From: Ischnura elegans
Taxonomy: Eukaryota; Arthropoda; Insecta; Odonata; Coenagrionidae
Length of the DNA: 64,000 nt
Direction of reading: 5' to 3'
Assembly: GCF_921293095.1 (NCBI RefSeq)
Contig: NC_060254.1
Coordinates: forward strand, 2,852,001 to 2,916,000
Shown: in pieces, positions 10,441 through 19,742 of the stretch
How positions within the stretch are numbered: position 1 is the first letter of the stretch
Layout of the letters: every line of letters begins with the position of its first letter
Program-made: the position numbers and the translations under genes
The notes under the pieces: model-generated
The model's input: the letters and a program-made list of their open reading frames with translations, nothing else
Databases searched by the model: none
What the model was told of the DNA's origin: nothing

Positions 10441-11950
10441 TTTTCATTTAATCGCGACAGAAAAAGATATCGTCATTTAAAAATCGAAAAGCGTGAAATG
10501 CGTAGTCAAGGAGTAATGATCTTTCGATTTAAGCAATACAAAATAATATGAAACCACCCTATTTCAATCAGTCATGAGGAAATGAGATTTTCGCCCTGAA
10601 CCAGGGGCTTTAATGGTGCCGGAACGCCGTTAGTAAAAAGTATCAGTCACTGCCGGTAATAGTCGAAATCACTGTGACTGTGGATTATGCGAAGAAAGCT
10701 GCTACCAAGTGATGAGCGATATATCGCTACCTGTGATTGAAGAGAAGTAGCCGTCACTGATGCCGGTGACTAATTCACTAAATACTCTAAATCACTGCGA
10801 CTGTGAATACGGTGAAGTTAGCTTCGGTGAATTGGCTGCTACCAACTGCAGCAATGTTGCGCATAAAAAAGATTGTCTTATTCATCATAAAAGATACATA
10901 CGAAATAATTTCCATAAAATATCATACGAAATATTCAGCAAACGGTTTGGATATAAAATGTGTTTTAAAATTCCGACGGGATTTCAATGATTGCTCTGTA
11001 TCAATTCCTTTACCATATTGAATTTACTTAATTGTCGTAACATAAACTCAGATTCAGACCTATTCCCTCAAAAAATTATTTTTCTGAATTTCCGACTTTA
11101 AATAAATATATTTGTTCATATTGCGGAGAGCTCATTCGTTGGAATTGGACAAAGTAGCAGGAATAGCAGCGCCACGAATCACTGCTCACTTTTAATAGTG
11201 ATTCTCGTAAGTGATCGCAAAACAGTTTAGACCCCAACTACTTGATGAGTGGCAGTCACAGGTAACGCAGTGATTGGAAAATCAAGTCCTCTAACCTTCA
11301 CTTCGATAATGACTTTTATACGTATGCGAAGATAGTACACAAGCTAGAGTGGATACTAATTATTTGTCCCAACAGGTGCTGTTGGGCGCAGTCAAAAATT
11401 GTCTAAATAGACAAATGAACTCCCGCCACGGAAATCTTTAGTAAAAGGCGAAAGATTTTTTCGAACTGACTAGAGTTCTGTCTTTCTTAATTAAACATTG
11501 GAAAAAATTGAGGTAGGGTTTCTAATTGACGGGAAAAGTCATAGCGAGAGTTAGTAAATTTTTTTAAGTTATTCCAAAGAGGCTTGATAAATGAGACATT
11601 TTGATTAAATCACTCACCAAGAATCTTCTGAGGCATCGAAATAGATCTTTGAAAGTGCAAACACCGTAAGATTAAGAGTAATACAGTAAAAAACTAGCAA
11701 TAAAATGTAATAGACTTCTTGGAAGTCATCTGTCGTCAAAAATGGTAAGCAACCTTCTCCAGCGCACTCGGGAGAAAGCGTTTATGGCAGGGTAAGAGCG
11801 CAGGTAGACAGGGATCCCAGGGATGATGGACGACTCAGGCGCTGGAGGGCATGCTACTACCACAATGGGCGTGGTATGGAGTGAAGCAGTCTGCGACCAT
11901 TCGGCATTTCATCTACATATAACAATAATTACCTATTGTTACAGACTGCA
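10441..11950. repeat. No gene; dispersed CACTG-rich repeats
   Basis: Short related motifs ('aaatcactgtgactgtg' at about 10667, 'aaatcactgcgactgtgaat' at about 10790, 'gcagtgattgg' at about 11270) recur between 10620 and 11290, suggesting a decayed repeat with internal duplications around 'agtcactg'. No coding region is supported and I cannot assign a class. Confidence 0.35.
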
Positions 11951-11952
11951 TC

Positions 11953-12045
11953 CGAGAGTACATCTACCTAATACCCTCACGAGTCCCTACCAGGGTGTTC
12001 GGCAGGGGATGGCTGATTGTAGCAGCATGCACAAAGTACACCAAA
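11953..12045 (-). mobile_element. LINE family 1 3' tail, diverged
   Basis: Recognisable by 'tacatctacctaatacc', 'cagggtgttcggcagggg' and 'gcagcatgc'. Only the last 90 bp of the LINE are present and it is more diverged than the other tails. Confidence 0.55.
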
Positions 12046-12479
12046 TATAAATAAATTTTCATGCATTAATAGGGGTATTTGGGAATTGAACTTATTCCCA
12101 AAGGAACTCTTAAATCGTCACCCAAAAATAGAAAATAGATTTAAAAAGGAGCTCATAAGACAATGCTAACGCTAATTGAGAGTAAGGATAACCTCTCATT
12201 ACAGTTATTTACTTCTTTTGTTGTTAGACGTGTAGGGCTTTTCTTTTTAACTTCTGCCGTGATTTTCTTCTGGTTTATTATGATTATTTTTTGAATTCGC
12301 GCTCCTCACTGGGTGTACTTATCATAGTGTTTCTTTTTGCGTGCCTAACGATGTAATCATAGTGCAGGCTTTTCATTTTAGCGGCATTCCTAAAATCAAG
12401 TTCGTTGGAACTCCAACAAAAAGGTTAATGGGTAAAGGCAATGATTAAAGGACTTAAAAGTTATTTTATAAATAGGGTG
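12046..12479. other. No supported gene
   Basis: AT-rich DNA between a LINE tail and a Penelope-like fragment. Nothing recognised. Confidence 0.5.
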
Positions 12480-12785
12480 GTTTCCTATTACTTTTTTATT
12501 GTTAGAGCGTAGGTTTCCGCGGCGATGGTCTGATCTCTGCATTTCTCCAGGGTTTTCTTCCGCGTCAGGTTGTTGGTTGATTGACAACAGTTTCGCTGGC
12601 TGTCCTGCCACGTCTTCAGGTCGAAGGTGTCGGCTGTTAGTTACTGCCTCGCTTATATACTGTAGGCTGGATGGGAGGTGCACTGTGATTGGCTGTCTGA
12701 CTGGGTGCTTCTCTCTGATTGGCTCTCTCTTTGATGACTCTTTTCCATGCGCTGTGAAGGAAGTAACCGTCTTTTTTATTGCCTA
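12480..12785 (-). mobile_element. Penelope-like element (PLE) 3' end, copy A
   Basis: On the minus strand it starts in coding for the C-terminus (DGYFLHSAWKRV, then IKERANQREAPSQ), passes two CCAAT boxes and a TATATAAG box, and then a hammerhead-like block (CTGAAGA...GCCAGCGAAAC), ending with a pseudo-LTR region shared with copies B and C. In this copy stem II has lost two bases on one side (CGTGGC instead of CGCTGGC). It lies 58 bp from the left end of piggyBac. Confidence 0.7.
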
Positions 12786-12838
12786 AAACGAAAGATTATT
12801 ACCTACTCCTGGAGTACGAATTTCACACTTAGAGATTT

Positions 12839-12842
12839 TTAA
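12839..12842. repeat. TTAA target-site duplication (left)
   Basis: Left copy of the TTAA flanking the piggyBac element; the right copy is at 16174-16177. Confidence 0.9.
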
Positions 12843-15800
12843 CCCTTTGAGTGCCACCGGCTTTTTGGTGGGTACTCCCAGAAGTGCCATGGGTATTTTG
12901 CTAATTTTGTAGGCATTTTTTCAAAACTTAATAATTTGCTTATTTATAGCTGTTTTTGCATAATTCTTTTTGTATTTAGGAGTAAATTCTTTCTTTCTAA
13001 TAAAAATTAAAAAATATTGCCCATTTTTTCTTGGTAAAACGCAATTGTTGTAGCTTAATCTTGATTTTACGAGATTGAATTATTTAATTTTTCACTTTTG
13101 ACCCAAAAATCGAGACGTAAAATCCTTTCTACATCAACAAAACAAGAGTAGACATAAAATTTCATTGTTTTCCTAGAAAATTATCACATAATCGCAAAGA
13201 AAATTGCACAAATTTTTAGTTTTTTTACATTTTATTCTTGCAATGATAGTTGCATAAAATTCAGGAGATATCAAGAAAATTATAATACGAATATTTTCTC
13301 ACCCATGAGTCTTAAACATGTGAAAAATGTATGACAGAGATATCTGGATAAAAATAGCAAAACTTTGCGGTAATTATTACAAAAAAATTATTCACAATTA
13401 CACTAAAAGTTATTAAACGTATGTTAGTTGACATTCATACAAAAAATTGCAACATTTCAAACTTACTTCCAAATGAAATAAATGAATGTAACGTTATTCA
13501 CAAATATGATAGGAAACACACAGTCCATGTAGACCTTTTCCACATTTAACACAAACTGTTCTAGATCTGTGGACGGGGCCGCCATCTTTCCTACTGCATA
13601 CTACACAAACTTTTTCCCTCCTCCCTGGCAATTTCCTTATCCCGCATATTCCCGTTGACACTGCGCTGGGAGTTGACAGATTATTCTTTGTGAGAAACCA
13701 TTCACCCTCAATACTGTCTATTATTTCAGACATAAATTGCAATCTTGAAATTTTTTTTCCAGGATTGCTTGATTTATAGATGATATAGGCATTCAGTACC
13801 ATTCTAGAAACTACATTGAAAACTACTTTCTTCCAGTATTTCATCGATCTTCTCTCATCTAAATAACCATAAAGCATCATATCCGAAGTATCAATCCCAC
13901 CCATATACCGATTGTACTGCTCAATGATTTGTGGCCTTTCCTTTGGCAATGTTTGACCCTTTCGAACAACGTAATTGCTTTTGGCTATCGAGTTAGTTGA
14001 AAGTAATAACACTGGATTTTTCTGTGATTTTTTTTCTCGGTATCCAAGGAGGAGAAGCTCTTCCCATCTAACGTACTTTTTTTCACCCACGCTGAATTTT
14101 TCTTTGAGGGGTTGAGGAATTCCTTTCCTATTACGTCTCAACGTACCAGTTAAAAATGTTCTTTTTTTGAACAAATCACGAGCTAAATCTATACTTGTGA
14201 AAAAATTGTCCACTACAACATGATACCCTTTCAAAAAATAGTTTCCAGCAATCAGTAAATTGTTTACTACGACATGCCCTAAACCGTGTATTTTTATTTT
14301 TTCGCTGTCGTCTTTGGTTTTTGCCCCTTTATAACAATAAAATGCCAGACAATAATTCACCACAGAATCGCATAGCATCCAGAATTTTATTCCCGATTTA
14401 TGATGGTGCTTGTTAGGCAAATACTGCAATAGCTGGGAGTGATTTTTAGTGCCTACTAATGACTCATCTATACTTAGGTACTGATGAGGGGTAAAATGGT
14501 GGCGAAAAGCATAGTTAGCATGATCAACAATGGGAAGAAATTTAGCACAGGGATCGTAGAGTTTATGACCAGGTGGAAATAGTTTCGTATTGTCTGTCAA
14601 ATGGAAAAATTTCAGAATCAGTTGAAACCTATTTCTGGAAAACATCTTTCCAAACCAAGGGATAAAGCGAGAGTGAGTAGACCAGTAGGAAAAAATGGAT
14701 GTTCTTCTCGTGATACCCATTTCCATGAACACCGCTATAAAAGCCCTCATTTCCTCCACTGTGACTGGACGCCATTTCTGCATTCTCGAATTTGGTGACA
14801 GTCCATCATGTGAAGCCAAAAACTGTTCAGCGTACCTGTTAGTCTCCTTCACAACCAAGTTCCAGAATGCTCTTGTAAAGAAGAGGTCGAAGTATGCGAT
14901 TGGAGGAGAATTTTGAGGCGGAAGACGTTTGGGCCCAGGAGTTTCCAAGAATTCAAAACCTGGAGCCTGGGGTAAATCACAATTGTCCTGAACTGCAACA
15001 AATTCAGGAGAACGATCACTGCTTCCACTTCCACTTTCAAGTTCATCAGAACTGTCACTATCATCACTATAATCAATTCTTGCCGGTCTCTTCTTAGCAA
15101 ATAATATCACACTTTCATCTGAGTCTGATGTCAGTTCCTCTTCACTCTTGTTTCGACGAGAATGGGCGCTGTCCTCACTTAGCACAGAGTTGTCGTCACC
15201 ATCACATAGCGAATTTATTTATTCAACTAGTCGGTCATCATCGACACCAAGCGTAAATTCATTTCTCTACGTTGACGCCATTTACTGAATCAATGGGCTT
15301 CTTCAATTTCGAGGAGGCAAAATGCGATTACAAACCCGCTCGTCGCAGAAGAATACTGGCTACGCAAACAGAACTGTGAGCTTTATATAGGTGGGGAAAT
15401 GTCATTGTGTAGAAGATAGCAAAAGACGGCACACAATGTATTGTTTTATGCTCACCATCATCATATTTCAATTACTACTGTCTTAGATGCCATGAAAACG
15501 AGGTTGGAAATCGGAGTCACATTGTCGAACATTGACCGATACACATGCTGCGAGAGATAGTACGGTATCAATTACATAGTATCTTCTCTTCTCTCTTTCG
15601 GTGCTAAATATCAAAAACACGATTGAAATGGCACATTGAGTTACAAATGACCTGTTTGGAAGTAACTGAGCAGAGATATAAACCTTGTGTCTTCCTGTAA
15701 CGATCATATATCGTCGCGCTGTGAAAAAGAATGCGACGCGCTTCGCAGGGGAGAACATTTTTCAAATAAGTTAAAAAGAAATAGGTGTTCGCAAAAAATA

Positions 15801-16173
15801 ATACAACTGGTAGAACTACAAAATAGGGTGTATAAGATGGTAGTCAATTGATTTTAGGTGACCAAACAATCTGGCTTATGAAGTACAACATCAAGAAGCT
15901 GTTTCGTGAAGACCTAAAATGGTCCTCGGAAATTTCCATCCGTCATATGGTCATATAAATTAAAAAATATGTTGATCGTTGCAATTAACAATTCAAATTA
16001 TAATGCAACGCGATAAAAAAGAAACCATTCTGGTATTATACACAATAAAAAATATTGATAGTATGAAAAAAATATTGTTTTAGCGGGCTTCATAATAGAC
16101 GACGATATATCGTCGTTGGCACTTCTGGCGCATTCTGCAAACGACGATATATCGTTGCGTGGCACTCAAAGGG
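12843..16173 (-). mobile_element. Complete piggyBac transposon (3.33 kb)
   Basis: Terminal inverted repeats are perfect over 15 bp (CCCTTTGAGTGCCAC at 12843-12857; its complement at 16159-16173) and are flanked by TTAA on both sides, the piggyBac hallmark. A subterminal inverted repeat, CCAGAAGTGCCA at 12878-12889 and its complement at 16117-16128, sits at a similar distance from each end, as in other piggyBac elements. The right end also has two ACGATATATCGT palindromes (about 16102 and 16143). The single transposase ORF is on the minus strand; the rest is AT-rich non-coding. Intact termini mean it could still be moved in trans. Confidence 0.93.
13494..15281 (-). pseudogene. piggyBac transposase (DDE_Tnp_1_7), two N-terminal stops
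   Basis: Cut-and-paste transposase acting on the ends above. From 15185 the frame is open for 563 codons. An acidic, serine-rich N-terminus (about residues 15-60) precedes the DDE domain; catalytic aspartates fit SIDESLVG (D240), VVVDNFFTS (D326) and GGIDTSD (D432). A C-terminal cysteine cluster (CVVCSRKDGG...CVKCGKGLHGLC, from about 527) is the zinc-binding end typical of the family. No ATG opens this frame (it begins GTG). The likely true start is the in-frame ATG at 15279-15281, followed by ASTxRNEFTLGVDDD, but TAG (15267-15269) and TAA (15219-15221) lie between it and the body. An intron hiding them cannot be excluded. Otherwise well preserved. Confidence 0.9.
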
Positions 16174-16177
16174 TTAA

Positions 16178-16412
16178 TGACGATATCTATTTTTCGCGAA
16201 GTGAAAATTTTGTGAAAATTATAAAGCGCGCGAAAACGCGACGGCTAAGTATGAATGCTGTGAAAGCCCCGCGTGACGTCATTCCGGTTCCCGCTGTCGC
16301 CGTGTGAGGTGACCTTGGGGCGAGGGTATGTGCGCCGCTACGATGTAGGCTACCAGCAGGTAGCAGAGTACCCTGCTAGGGGGTAGCGCTTGGCTTAAAT
16401 AAGGATTAATAA
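16178..16412. other. No gene; short LINE subfamily 3 scrap
   Basis: A 32-bp stretch around 16230-16262 (plus strand, encoding AKTRRLSMNA) is identical to the coding end of the LINE at 10058-10440; coding identity is lost on both sides. The rest, including 'cgtgacgtcattccgg', is unassigned. Confidence 0.5.
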
Positions 16413-16620
16413 TATTAGAGCGTAGGTTTCCGCGGCGATGGTCTGATCTCTGCATTTCTCCAGGGTTTTCTTCCGCGTCAGGTTGTTGGTTTATTGACAA
16501 CGGTTTCGCTGGCTGTCCTGCCAGCGTCTTTAGGTCGAAGGTGTCGGCTGATCGATCGATCCCCTCAGTTTTGGTGGGCTTTTATACCCTATATCCATCC
16601 AGCCTCCGGTGAGTATATAT
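16413..16620 (-). mobile_element. Penelope-like element pseudo-LTR, copy B
   Basis: Shares with copies A and C the run from 'cagccgacaccttcgacc' through the hammerhead-like hairpin (GCTGGC-AGGACA-GCCAGC) to 'ctccagggttttcttccg' (plus-strand reading). Its upstream part differs: instead of the coding end with TATATAAG it has a different TATA-like box (GGGTATAAAAG on the minus strand), so it is a pseudo-LTR variant. The CTGA of the ribozyme-like core is mutated to CTAA here. Confidence 0.6.
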
Positions 16621-17092
16621 ACCACCTCTTCGGCGGCGGTGATTTTTTCGCAAGTGCGAAAATCAGGGAAAATTGACGATTCAAGTGTAAAGGGACCAGT
16701 GTTACCTTTCCAGTGTTAGTGAAGGAGAATTAGAAAGACAGGCTTCTAGTGAGCATGTGAAAAAGCACTCTAAAGTTAACAAGACTACATACTAACGGCG
16801 ATGGAAGCCGTGAAACGGCCCTGAGTGGCCCCAAAATGACACTTCAAAAATTTTTTTGACACTTCTTTTTTGATTTTTACACAATTTTTTCATTTTTTTG
16901 TTGCATACAATGCATTTTGTTCATTTTATTATTTTTTTTGTACATTTTATCAAGTTTTTATTATTTTTTTTGCTTGATTTTGAACAATTTTTATATATTT
17001 TTTTTGTTTTAAGTATATTTTCTTATTTTTTCAAACAACAATACAATACTAATAATTATTTTGAAAGAAAAGACATAGGAAAGAATTCGGTA
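16621..17092 (-). other. AT-rich 3' region of the jockey-like LINE
   Basis: From about 16850 to 17092 the plus strand is very T-rich (A-rich on the minus strand) and directly follows the end of the RT ORF, so it is most simply the 3' UTR and poly(A)-like tail of that LINE. 16621-16850 is unassigned. Confidence 0.5.
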
Positions 17093-18721
17093 TTAGCGAA
17101 ATAATATTTCTTTTGGAAGTCTGTAGCTTTTGAAGCGTTTAAAATGTACTGGGTAATCCCATAGAGTTTTTGTGAGCGGGTTGCGTGAAAGGGAGTTCTG
17201 AAGTCGCACAGCTTGTGACTTGATGAACTCGTGTATTTTGGGTACCTTGTGAGCGCGTCTTATTTCGGTAATTGGTATGAGTCTACGTTGGTTTGTGATG
17301 TAGCGCAGAGTACGATTTTGGAATGTTTCTAAGCGTTTGATGTTCGTAAGGGAAGTGCTGCCGAACACTTCGCACCCGTAAAGCAGCCGAGGTCGAATGT
17401 AGGATTTGTACAGCGTCACCTTGTCCTTTCTAGCGATCGCAGATCGCGAATTTAAAAAGCAACTAAGAGCTATCCTAGTTGCAGTTGCTGATTTCAAGGC
17501 TTGCTTTACGTGCGCGGACCAGAGTAATTTGGAATCGAAATGTAACCCTAAGAATTTGTGTTTTGAAACCATTGGTACTTTGCAGGAATTAAAGGTAAGG
17601 GAATTGGAAATAGGTTTTTTTCGTCGTTGAAAGACGACAAGACTGCTTTTGGCAGCGTTGATTGTCATCTTTGACGAAACAGTCCACTTTTCAAGAAGAG
17701 AAAGATGGGTTTGGAGTTTACGCAAAGCGTAAATGCCGCTCCAGGATTGAGCCGCTATTGCGGTATCATCGGCAAACATGAAAGTTTGAGTTTGTGGAGA
17801 AGAAGGAAGGTCATTGACATAGAGGTTGAAGATTGTTGGTGACAAAATGGCGCCCTGGGGAACGCCACAGTTTGTTTCTCTCGCTTGCGACAATTCACCG
17901 CTTTCAGCTACCTGGAATATTCTCTCGTGCAGGAAACTCTGTATGAGTTTCAAGAGATCGGGCGGAATGTTTGCCCTGCAAAGCTTAAGAATTAGGCCCT
18001 TGTGCCACACTTGATCGAAGGCCTTGGCGACATCGAGGTAAACCACTGCCGTATACATACGGCGTTGATAACCTTGGGCAACAAATTCAGCTAGTCTTAG
18101 GACTTGGTGCAAAGTTGAGATTCCTTGGCGGAATCCCATTTGCTCCGGGCGGAGAATGTCATTTGTCCGTAAGTAAACGTCGAGACGGTTTTTGATGATT
18201 TTTTCGAACATTTTTGAGATGTTCGAAAGTAAGGAGATTGGGCGGCGGTTGAGAGGAATGGAAGGATCTTTGCCGGGTTTAGGAATGAGGACCAAGCGCG
18301 CTGCTTTCCATGCAGATGGAAAATAACTGGCGGCCATGCAGTTATTAAACAGCGCTAGGAGATGGAGAATGACAGGTCTTGGTGCATTCATCAGCTGTCT
18401 GTTCGACACCTCGTCGAGTCCAGACGCTTTTCTTGGATTGAGATACTTGATGAGTAGTCTCAATTCAGTCTCAGTCGCAGGAATGAATGGAGGAGTAGGA
18501 GTATTTGCAAGTGCTGAATACTCTATTTCTGCTTCTTGGTCGTCGTCAGTCACCGACCAATCAGCTTTTAGTGTCATTGTGGCCTGAAAGGCGTCAGCTA
18601 AGATCTCTGCTTTGTCCTTAGCGTCATGGATGAACATGTCATTTTGTCGCAAAGGAACCTGAAACGGCCCTTTTTTAGTCAGGGAACGCGCCAACTTCCA
18701 AATGGAGTTGTCGTCAACAGA
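17093..18721 (-). CDS. Jockey-clade non-LTR reverse transcriptase, 5'-truncated but open
   Basis: About 542 codons without a stop, from SVDDNSIWKLARSLTKKG to the C-terminal end ...SYRLPKEILFR. This is the RT of a jockey-like LINE: 'SIWKLtrsL' linker, PRKASGLDEV, 'PSAWKAARLVLIPKPGKDPS', RPISLLSN, motif A YLDVAKAFDQVW, motif B' CGVPQGAILSPTIFNLY, motif C FMFADDTAI, then the thumb and the 'YKSYIRPRLLYGCEVFG' region. All catalytic aspartates are present. The endonuclease and ORF1 are absent, so it is a 5'-truncated, probably recent copy. The open frame continues upstream to 18889 through a Penelope-like fragment, so any product from that start would be a chance fusion. Confidence 0.85.
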   Translation of the reverse strand, partial: SVDDNSIWKLARSLTKKGPFQVPLRQNDMFIHDAKDKAEILADAFQATMTLKADWSVTDDDQEAEIEYSALANTPTPPFIPATETELRLLIKYLNPRKASGLDEVSNRQLMNAPRPVILHLLALFNNCMAASYFPSAWKAARLVLIPKPGKDPSIPLNRRPISLLSNISKMFEKIIKNRLDVYLRTNDILRPEQMGFRQGISTLHQVLRLAEFVAQGYQRRMYTAVVYLDVAKAFDQVWHKGLILKLCRANIPPDLLKLIQSFLHERIFQVAESGELSQARETNCGVPQGAILSPTIFNLYVNDLPSSPQTQTFMFADDTAIAAQSWSGIYALRKLQTHLSLLEKWTVSSKMTINAAKSSLVVFQRRKKPISNSLTFNSCKVPMVSKHKFLGLHFDSKLLWSAHVKQALKSATATRIALSCFLNSRSAIARKDKVTLYKSYIRPRLLYGCEVFGSTSLTNIKRLETFQNRTLRYITNQRRLIPITEIRRAHKVPKIHEFIKSQAVRLQNSLSRNPLTKTLWDYPVHFKRFKSYRLPKEILFR

Positions 18722-18722
18722 A

Positions 18723-18889
18723 ACTCTTTTCCAGGCGCTGTGAAGGAAGTATCCATCTTCTCTATTGAAATTCAAAGGTGTTTTTTGAATTTCTATCGCT
18801 TCCCTGATTTGTCTAGGGAAGTATCGGCACTCCTTAACTAAAAGTTTCTTCTCCTCAAATTTTATGTCGTGGCCAGGTTGGTTGGCCAA
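18723..18889 (-). mobile_element. PLE fragment D joined to the jockey RT; left arm of inverted repeat
   Basis: On the minus strand it encodes PGHDIKFEEKKLLVKECRYF, PRQIREAIEIQ and LNFNREDGYFLHSAWKRV. This is the C-terminal GIY-YIG flank of a Penelope-like protein ('NFNREDGY.LS..W'). 18723-18879 is the inverted copy of 18989-19145 with one mismatch in 157 bp. At 18722/18723 it changes to the jockey linker without breaking the reading frame. Confidence 0.75.
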
Positions 18890-18902
18890 TCTGGCCTTTT
18901 TC
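18885..18902. repeat. 18-bp direct repeat (left)
   Basis: GCCAATCTGGCCTTTTTC at 18885-18902 is repeated exactly at 19546-19563. The pair brackets 643 bp containing PLE copy C, so it may be the target-site duplication of that insertion; PLE duplications vary in length. Confidence 0.5.
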
Positions 18903-19370
18903 CATGCATGTGAGGATTAAAGAACATCAAAGGGCGACCAATAACTAGCAGTTTCAGCTCTCTGCCATCGCCGAACATGCATGGTCTGAACCTGGCCACG
19001 ACATAAAATTTGAGGAGAAGAAACTTTTAGTTAAGGAGTGCCGATACTTCCCTAGACAAATCAGGGAAGCGATAGAAATTCAAAAAACACCTTTGAATTT
19101 CAATAGAGAAGATGGATACTTCCTTCACAGCTCCTGGAAAAGAGTCATCAAAGAGAGAGCCAATCAGAGAGAAGCACCCAGTCAGACAGCCAATCACAGT
19201 GCAGCTCCCATCCAGCCTACAGTATATAAGCGAGGCAGAAACCAACAGCCGACACCTTCGACCTGAAGACGCTGGCAGGACAGCCAGCGAAACTGTTGTC
19301 AATAAACCAACAACCTGACGCGGAAGAAAACCCTGGAGAAATGCAGAGATCAAGGTTTAATAATACCCTA
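18903..19370 (+). mobile_element. Penelope-like element 3' end, copy C
   Basis: Plus-strand PLE fragment with coding for the end of the GIY-YIG endonuclease region, then a promoter-like and ribozyme-like pseudo-LTR, breaking off near 19355. TATATAAG lies at 19223-19230 and CCAAT boxes at 19160-19164 and 19190-19194. The hammerhead-like block is CTGAAGA (19263-19269), stem GCTGGC/GCCAGC (19271-19276 and 19283-19288), GAAAC (19289-19293) and GTC (19298-19300). PLEs are known to carry hammerhead motifs in their pseudo-LTRs. Compared with a canonical core there is one extra C between CTGAAGA and stem II. Confidence 0.75.
18910..19266 (+). pseudogene. PLE GIY-YIG C-terminal coding fragment
   Basis: Reads VRIKEHQRATNN, a TAG (18946-18948), then QFQLSAIAEHAWSEPGHDIK and the NFNREDGYFLHSSWKRV end, continuing in frame to TGA at 19264-19266. 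'RIKEHQR...SAVAEH...GH.I' is the conserved end of the GIY-YIG endonuclease domain of Penelope-like reverse transcriptases. The RT domain is not present. The coding frame passes through both CCAAT boxes and the TATA box, and its stop codon lies in the CTGA of the hammerhead-like core. Confidence 0.75.
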
Positions 19371-19742
19371 TCAAACGAGGGAAACTTTCCGACCATAGGC
19401 AATTTTAATAGGTGATTATTAAGACACGTTTCCCTGAGCCCTGTGCCTCATGCATGCATTGGTAATCTCAGACGATGTAAAACTTCTATCTACTCGTATA
19501 GAAACTAGGTCCCCGTGACGTCACGTGGAGTGGCATCGCATGGGCGCCAATCTGGCCTTTTTCAAATGAGGATAGAAATGACCATTAACATTTGTCTAAA
19601 CTGGGATTTCTAAAATAAAATAACTTGTATATATTATGAATACACTAATGGTGGGTAAAGAATCGCAATCATTGCATTTCGTTTTCTTTGATGAAAGAAA
19701 CTACCTTATTGCTACTGCGAAAAGAATCCGATACAAAATTTA
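19371..19742. other. No gene; unassigned repeat-like sequence
   Basis: 19375-19545 has no coding and no class I can assign ('gtgacgtcacgtgg' near 19515 is a CRE-like palindrome). 19546-19563 is the right copy of the 18-bp direct repeat. 19564-19742 is AT-rich. Confidence 0.4.

Noticed and set aside
12499-12786. Plus-strand 95-codon frame
   Set aside because: Antisense to the PLE copy A coding end; contains no domain.
14601-15100. Plus- and minus-strand frames inside the piggyBac gene
   Set aside because: Shadows of the transposase reading frame.
18903-19370. LTR retrotransposon or retroviral LTR (TATA, CCAAT boxes)
   Set aside because: No TG...CA ends, no primer-binding site or gag-pol; the coding part is GIY-YIG of a Penelope-like element, whose pseudo-LTR has such boxes.
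19027-19402. Minus-strand 108-codon frame
   Set aside because: Antisense shadow of PLE copy C; the plus strand carries the recognisable GIY-YIG end.
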